Below, piece after piece: positions 41,369-44,313 of a stretch of DNA of 44,313 bases. The notes below the pieces were generated by a model, which searched no databases, had not been told where the DNA came from, and saw only the letters and a list, made by a program, of their open reading frames with translations. Source of the DNA: Vicingus serpentipes (lineage in GTDB: Bacteria > Bacteroidota > Bacteroidia > Flavobacteriales_E > Vicingaceae). Position 1 is the first letter of the stretch. Each line of letters opens with the position of its first letter. The stretch lies in NCBI GenBank assembly GCA_024103385.1, contig JAGFIT010000066.1:1-44313 (forward strand), given 5' to 3'. The position numbers and the translations under genes were made by a program.

Positions 41369-44313
41369 TTATCTCAGTAATGTAAGATCTCCCACAAAAG
41401 ATTCTGCTCTTCCATCGGCATATTTTACCTTTATTTTATATATATAAACATCTTGTTTACTCAATTCTCCTCTATAATAACCATCCCATCCAATATTAAC
41501 GTCCTTACTTACAAACAGTAGCTCTCCCCACTTGTTAAAAATATTTAATTCATATTCTTCAGCTCCAATTATAATCGGATGAAAAACATCATTATCCATA
41601 TCATTAGGGTGATAATAACCTCCATTTCCTCCATTAGGATTAGGAGAAAAAGCATTAGGCACTTTAATTCCCCCCTCTGATTTTGCTTCTACAGCCGATT
41701 GTAGTATAAATGTATCTACACAATTGTTAACTGTTGATGCTACTAACATAATATCATAAACACCTAACTGTGTATAAAGGTGTTGAGGAGATTCTTCTGT
41801 TGATGTATTCCCATCACCAAAATCCCAAGTATAAGAAGATGCAAAAGTGGATAGATTAAACAATAATATAGGTTCATTAGGAATAAATACTGTTGTTGGA
41901 TTCACCGAAAAGAAAGCATTGGGAACTTCATATACTTCTATTATTAACGGTTTGGTTTGAATATCCTGACCGCCTTGACCTATAACTGTTAACGTTACAG
42001 TATAAACTCCTGAACTGTAATAAGTGTATAAAGGTTCAAACTGTGTAGAAAAACCTCCATCTCCAAAATTCCATAAGTAGTTATCACCATACATCGAATT
42101 ATTAGTAAACTGAACGGCCAAGGGCTTACATCCATGAGCAGGACCTTCAAAATCAGCAACAGGAACAGGGGCAATAATATCTATCGTTTGGATAGCAGAA
42201 TCACTACAATTAGGACCAACAACTAGCAATTTAATTGCATAAGTGCCCCAAGTGGAATAATTATGATTTAGTGGGTTTTGCAAATTAGAAGTAGTCGTAT
42301 CACCAAAGTCCCAAGTATATTGCCAAGGACCTGGAGAAGTGGTATTGTTAAATGAAACGGTTGTACTAGGATAGGTTTGTGTTAGCGGTGATGGGGTAAA
42401 TGAAACCAATGGAGTTGCATAAACAGTAATATTTTTTTGAATGGTATCAAAACAACCAAACACAGATTCTATAATTAAAGTTACTGTATAATTAACATCC
42501 GCAAAGCTTGTATTCACGTATTGATGACTAGGGTTTTGGTTATTATTAAGAGGCGATCCATCTCCAAAATCCCAAGTATAAGTTACCCCTCCTATTGAGT
42601 TGTTAACGAAATTAATATTAAGAGGACTACAACCTGCAGTATCTGAAGCAAAAAGTGCAGTAGCTTTAGGATAAACATCAACCTGTTGAACAGCCGTATC
42701 TTTACACCCTTTGTCCGTTTCAGCAATTAATTCTATTATCCGATTTTGTTGCATTCCTGTAGTATTAGTATATATATGACCAAAACTAGCTGCCAATGTA
42801 TCAAAGGTTGTTCCATCTCCCATATCCCAATGATATATACTTCCACCTGTTGATGTGTTCGTAATATTGATGGGTAAAGGATGACATCCAGCCAACGAGT
42901 CTATTGTAAATTGAGCGGAAGGGTTAGGAAAAATCAACACTTGACCATAAGTGGTATCCGTACAACCAAAAGGAGAGGTTGCTATCAATTGAATGGTATA
43001 AGTTACATTGTTAGTAGTAGAGTTAAAATAGGTGTGTGATGGTGTAGGACCAATAGCTGTATTTCCATCTCCAAAATCCCATAAATACTGCACTGCTCCA
43101 ATAACGGATGGAAAAACCACAGGGAGTGGACTACAACCTGAATCAGGATTGGCGTTAAATCCAAATTGTGGTTCAGGAAAAACCAAAATACTATCTACTA
43201 AAGTATCTGTGCATCCATTTATGCTTGTTGCTACAAAGGTTATTATATTATTATCTATAAATTGAGTAAGATTATCATATGTGTGTGTGGGATTTGTCGA
43301 ATTATCAATAGGAGTTCCATCTCCAAAATCCCAAGAATAACTTACCGCTCCTATAGAACTATTAGTAAAATCGACTATTAATGGTGCACAATCCAGCACT
43401 GCATTATCAGAAAAATTGGCTATTGGGTTTGGAAAAACAGTTATCGACTGGTAAATAGTATCTACACACCCAAAGAGTGTTTGAGCTATGAGCATCACAT
43501 TATAGGTAGTGTCAAATCCATAATTATTAATGAATGTATGAGTAGGTTGAGTTGTGGTAGCTGTATCTCCATCACCAAAATCCCAGAAAAAGATAACTGA
43601 ATTAGCAGATGAGTTATTGGTGAAATTAACTCCAAGAGGAGAACAACCACTTATTACATCAGGAGTAAAACCAGCTACTGGAGCTGTTTCTACGGTTACA
43701 GTAACCGTATCTGAAGTTGAACAATAAGCAGTGCTTACCTCCAAAACAACGTCTACTGGTCCGGCAGTTGTATAAATATGAGAAGGGTTTTGATTCGTGC
43801 TCGAATTACCATCACCCAAATCCCAATTCCATGTTAAAATAGGGTCTCCCACCGAACTTGTCGATAAATCTGTAAACGTAGCCAATTCATTCATACATAC
43901 ACTCGTAGGTGCAAAGGCTGGAACAGGGGATTGAAACACATCAATAACTTGTGTGGTAGAATTCACACACCCATTACTACTTTCAACATTTAACAGCACA
44001 TTATAATTTCCTGGAGCAGGATAAAATTGTGGTGATGGATTTTCTAAAACACTATTATTTCCATTTCCAAAATCCCAATTCCATTGTAAAACATCTACAG
44101 AAGAAAAGTCAGTAAAATTAACCGTTAACGTATCGCATCCATTGTTATTATCAAAATTAAAATTGGCTGTAGGACTAGGCAACACATGTACAGGGATATA
44201 AGCTGTATCTGTACAACTTGCATTTCCTCCATTAATAAAAACAGCCAATTGAATATCATAATCCCCTGCAAAATTGTAATTATGCGAAGTCGCCCCCCCT
44301 CTAGAAGGGTTCC
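41369..44313 (-). CDS. Giant PKD-repeat surface protein with T9SS type B sorting domain (5' end outside window)
   Basis: At least 981 residues are encoded; the frame stays open to the right edge, so the N terminus is missing. Ten PKD domains about 80-95 residues apart are visible by their W[DN]xGD/N motifs (WDFGNG, WDLGDG, WDFGDG, WDMGDG, WNFGDG). An eleventh is cut at the edge. The C-terminal about 90 residues are a type B (gliding-associated) sorting domain: PNAFSPNPNGGNGGYY, NIFNKWGELLFVSKD and GWDGYYRGE. DVYIYKIKV and a basic end close it. It should be exported by the type IX system and may be an adhesin or motility-type surface protein. First of a three-gene operon. Confidence 0.92.
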   Translation of the reverse strand, partial: NPSRGGATSHNYNFAGDYDIQLAVFINGGNASCTDTAYIPVHVLPSPTANFNFDNNNGCDTLTVNFTDFSSVDVLQWNWDFGNGNNSVLENPSPQFYPAPGNYNVLLNVESSNGCVNSTTQVIDVFQSPVPAFAPTSVCMNELATFTDLSTSSVGDPILTWNWDLGDGNSSTNQNPSHIYTTAGPVDVVLEVSTAYCSTSDTVTVTVETAPVAGFTPDVISGCSPLGVNFTNNSSANSVIFFWDFGDGDTATTTQPTHTFINNYGFDTTYNVMLIAQTLFGCVDTIYQSITVFPNPIANFSDNAVLDCAPLIVDFTNSSIGAVSYSWDFGDGTPIDNSTNPTHTYDNLTQFIDNNIITFVATSINGCTDTLVDSILVFPEPQFGFNANPDSGCSPLPVVFPSVIGAVQYLWDFGDGNTAIGPTPSHTYFNSTTNNVTYTIQLIATSPFGCTDTTYGQVLIFPNPSAQFTIDSLAGCHPLPINITNTSTGGSIYHWDMGDGTTFDTLAASFGHIYTNTTGMQQNRIIELIAETDKGCKDTAVQQVDVYPKATALFASDTAGCSPLNINFVNNSIGGVTYTWDFGDGSPLNNNQNPSHQYVNTSFADVNYTVTLIIESVFGCFDTIQKNITVYATPLVSFTPSPLTQTYPSTTVSFNNTTSPGPWQYTWDFGDTTTSNLQNPLNHNYSTWGTYAIKLLVVGPNCSDSAIQTIDIIAPVPVADFEGPAHGCKPLAVQFTNNSMYGDNYLWNFGDGGFSTQFEPLYTYYSSGVYTVTLTVIGQGGQDIQTKPLIIEVYEVPNAFFSVNPTTVFIPNEPILLFNLSTFASSYTWDFGDGNTSTEESPQHLYTQLGVYDIMLVASTVNNCVDTFILQSAVEAKSEGGIKVPNAFSPNPNGGNGGYYHPNDMDNDVFHPIIIGAEEYELNIFNKWGELLFVSKDVNIGWDGYYRGELSKQDVYIYKIKVKYADGRAESFVGDLTLLR

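Overview
The window is a low-GC chromosomal segment of a Bacteroidota bacterium, most likely a marine or free-living member of the Flavobacteriales-type lineages. The signs are type IX secretion parts and cargo (PorT, a PorP/SprF-like protein, C-terminal sorting domains of types A and B), PKD-rich secreted proteins, Bacteroidota-type promoters (TTG, about 19 nt, TAnnTTTG), weak ribosome binding sites and the inositol-lipid gene set. I saw no rRNA, tRNA or CRISPR array.

Layout. 1-124 looks like the end of an insertion sequence lying to the left. 153-7423 holds an outer-membrane barrel, a conserved membrane-anchored protein, a PLP aminotransferase, a sugar kinase, the menaquinone methyltransferase, an invading four-helix-bundle gene, PorT and an FAD dehydrogenase. 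7485-14476 is the isoleucine/valine operon ilvD-ilvB-ilvN-ilvC-ilvA, preceded by a promoter, a 20-residue Ile/Val/Leu leader peptide and an attenuator. 14620-21341 holds two secreted T9SS cargo proteins (one an M4 metalloprotease), an S24-type repressor and a radical SAM protein. 21591-26500 is the threonine operon thrA-thrB-thrC, with its own promoter and a Thr/Ile-rich leader peptide. Threonine made here feeds the ilvA step of the first operon.

26605-31349 is accessory: a TauE/SafE permease, several hypothetical or secreted proteins, large palindromic repeats and two noncoding hairpin elements that follow gene blocks like cassette ends. It ends in a 482-nt noncoding stretch with a strict 21-bp repeat array. 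32608-37070 is an inositol-lipid locus: CDP-alcohol phosphatidyltransferase, DUF4833 protein, AUR1/PAP2-type enzyme, inositol-3-phosphate synthase, PgpA-like phosphatase and GtrA protein. The right end carries an oligopeptide-binding lipoprotein and a three-gene T9SS/gliding-type cluster: a giant PKD protein with a type B sorting domain (cut by the window edge), a TPR/PD40 protein and a PorP/SprF-like barrel.

The points most worth following are the two leader-peptide attenuators with matching promoter geometry, the inositol-lipid operon with its uncharacterised DUF4833 member, the two independent 21-bp-period repeat arrays, the inverted-repeat-flanked four-helix-bundle gene and the cassette-like hairpin elements.
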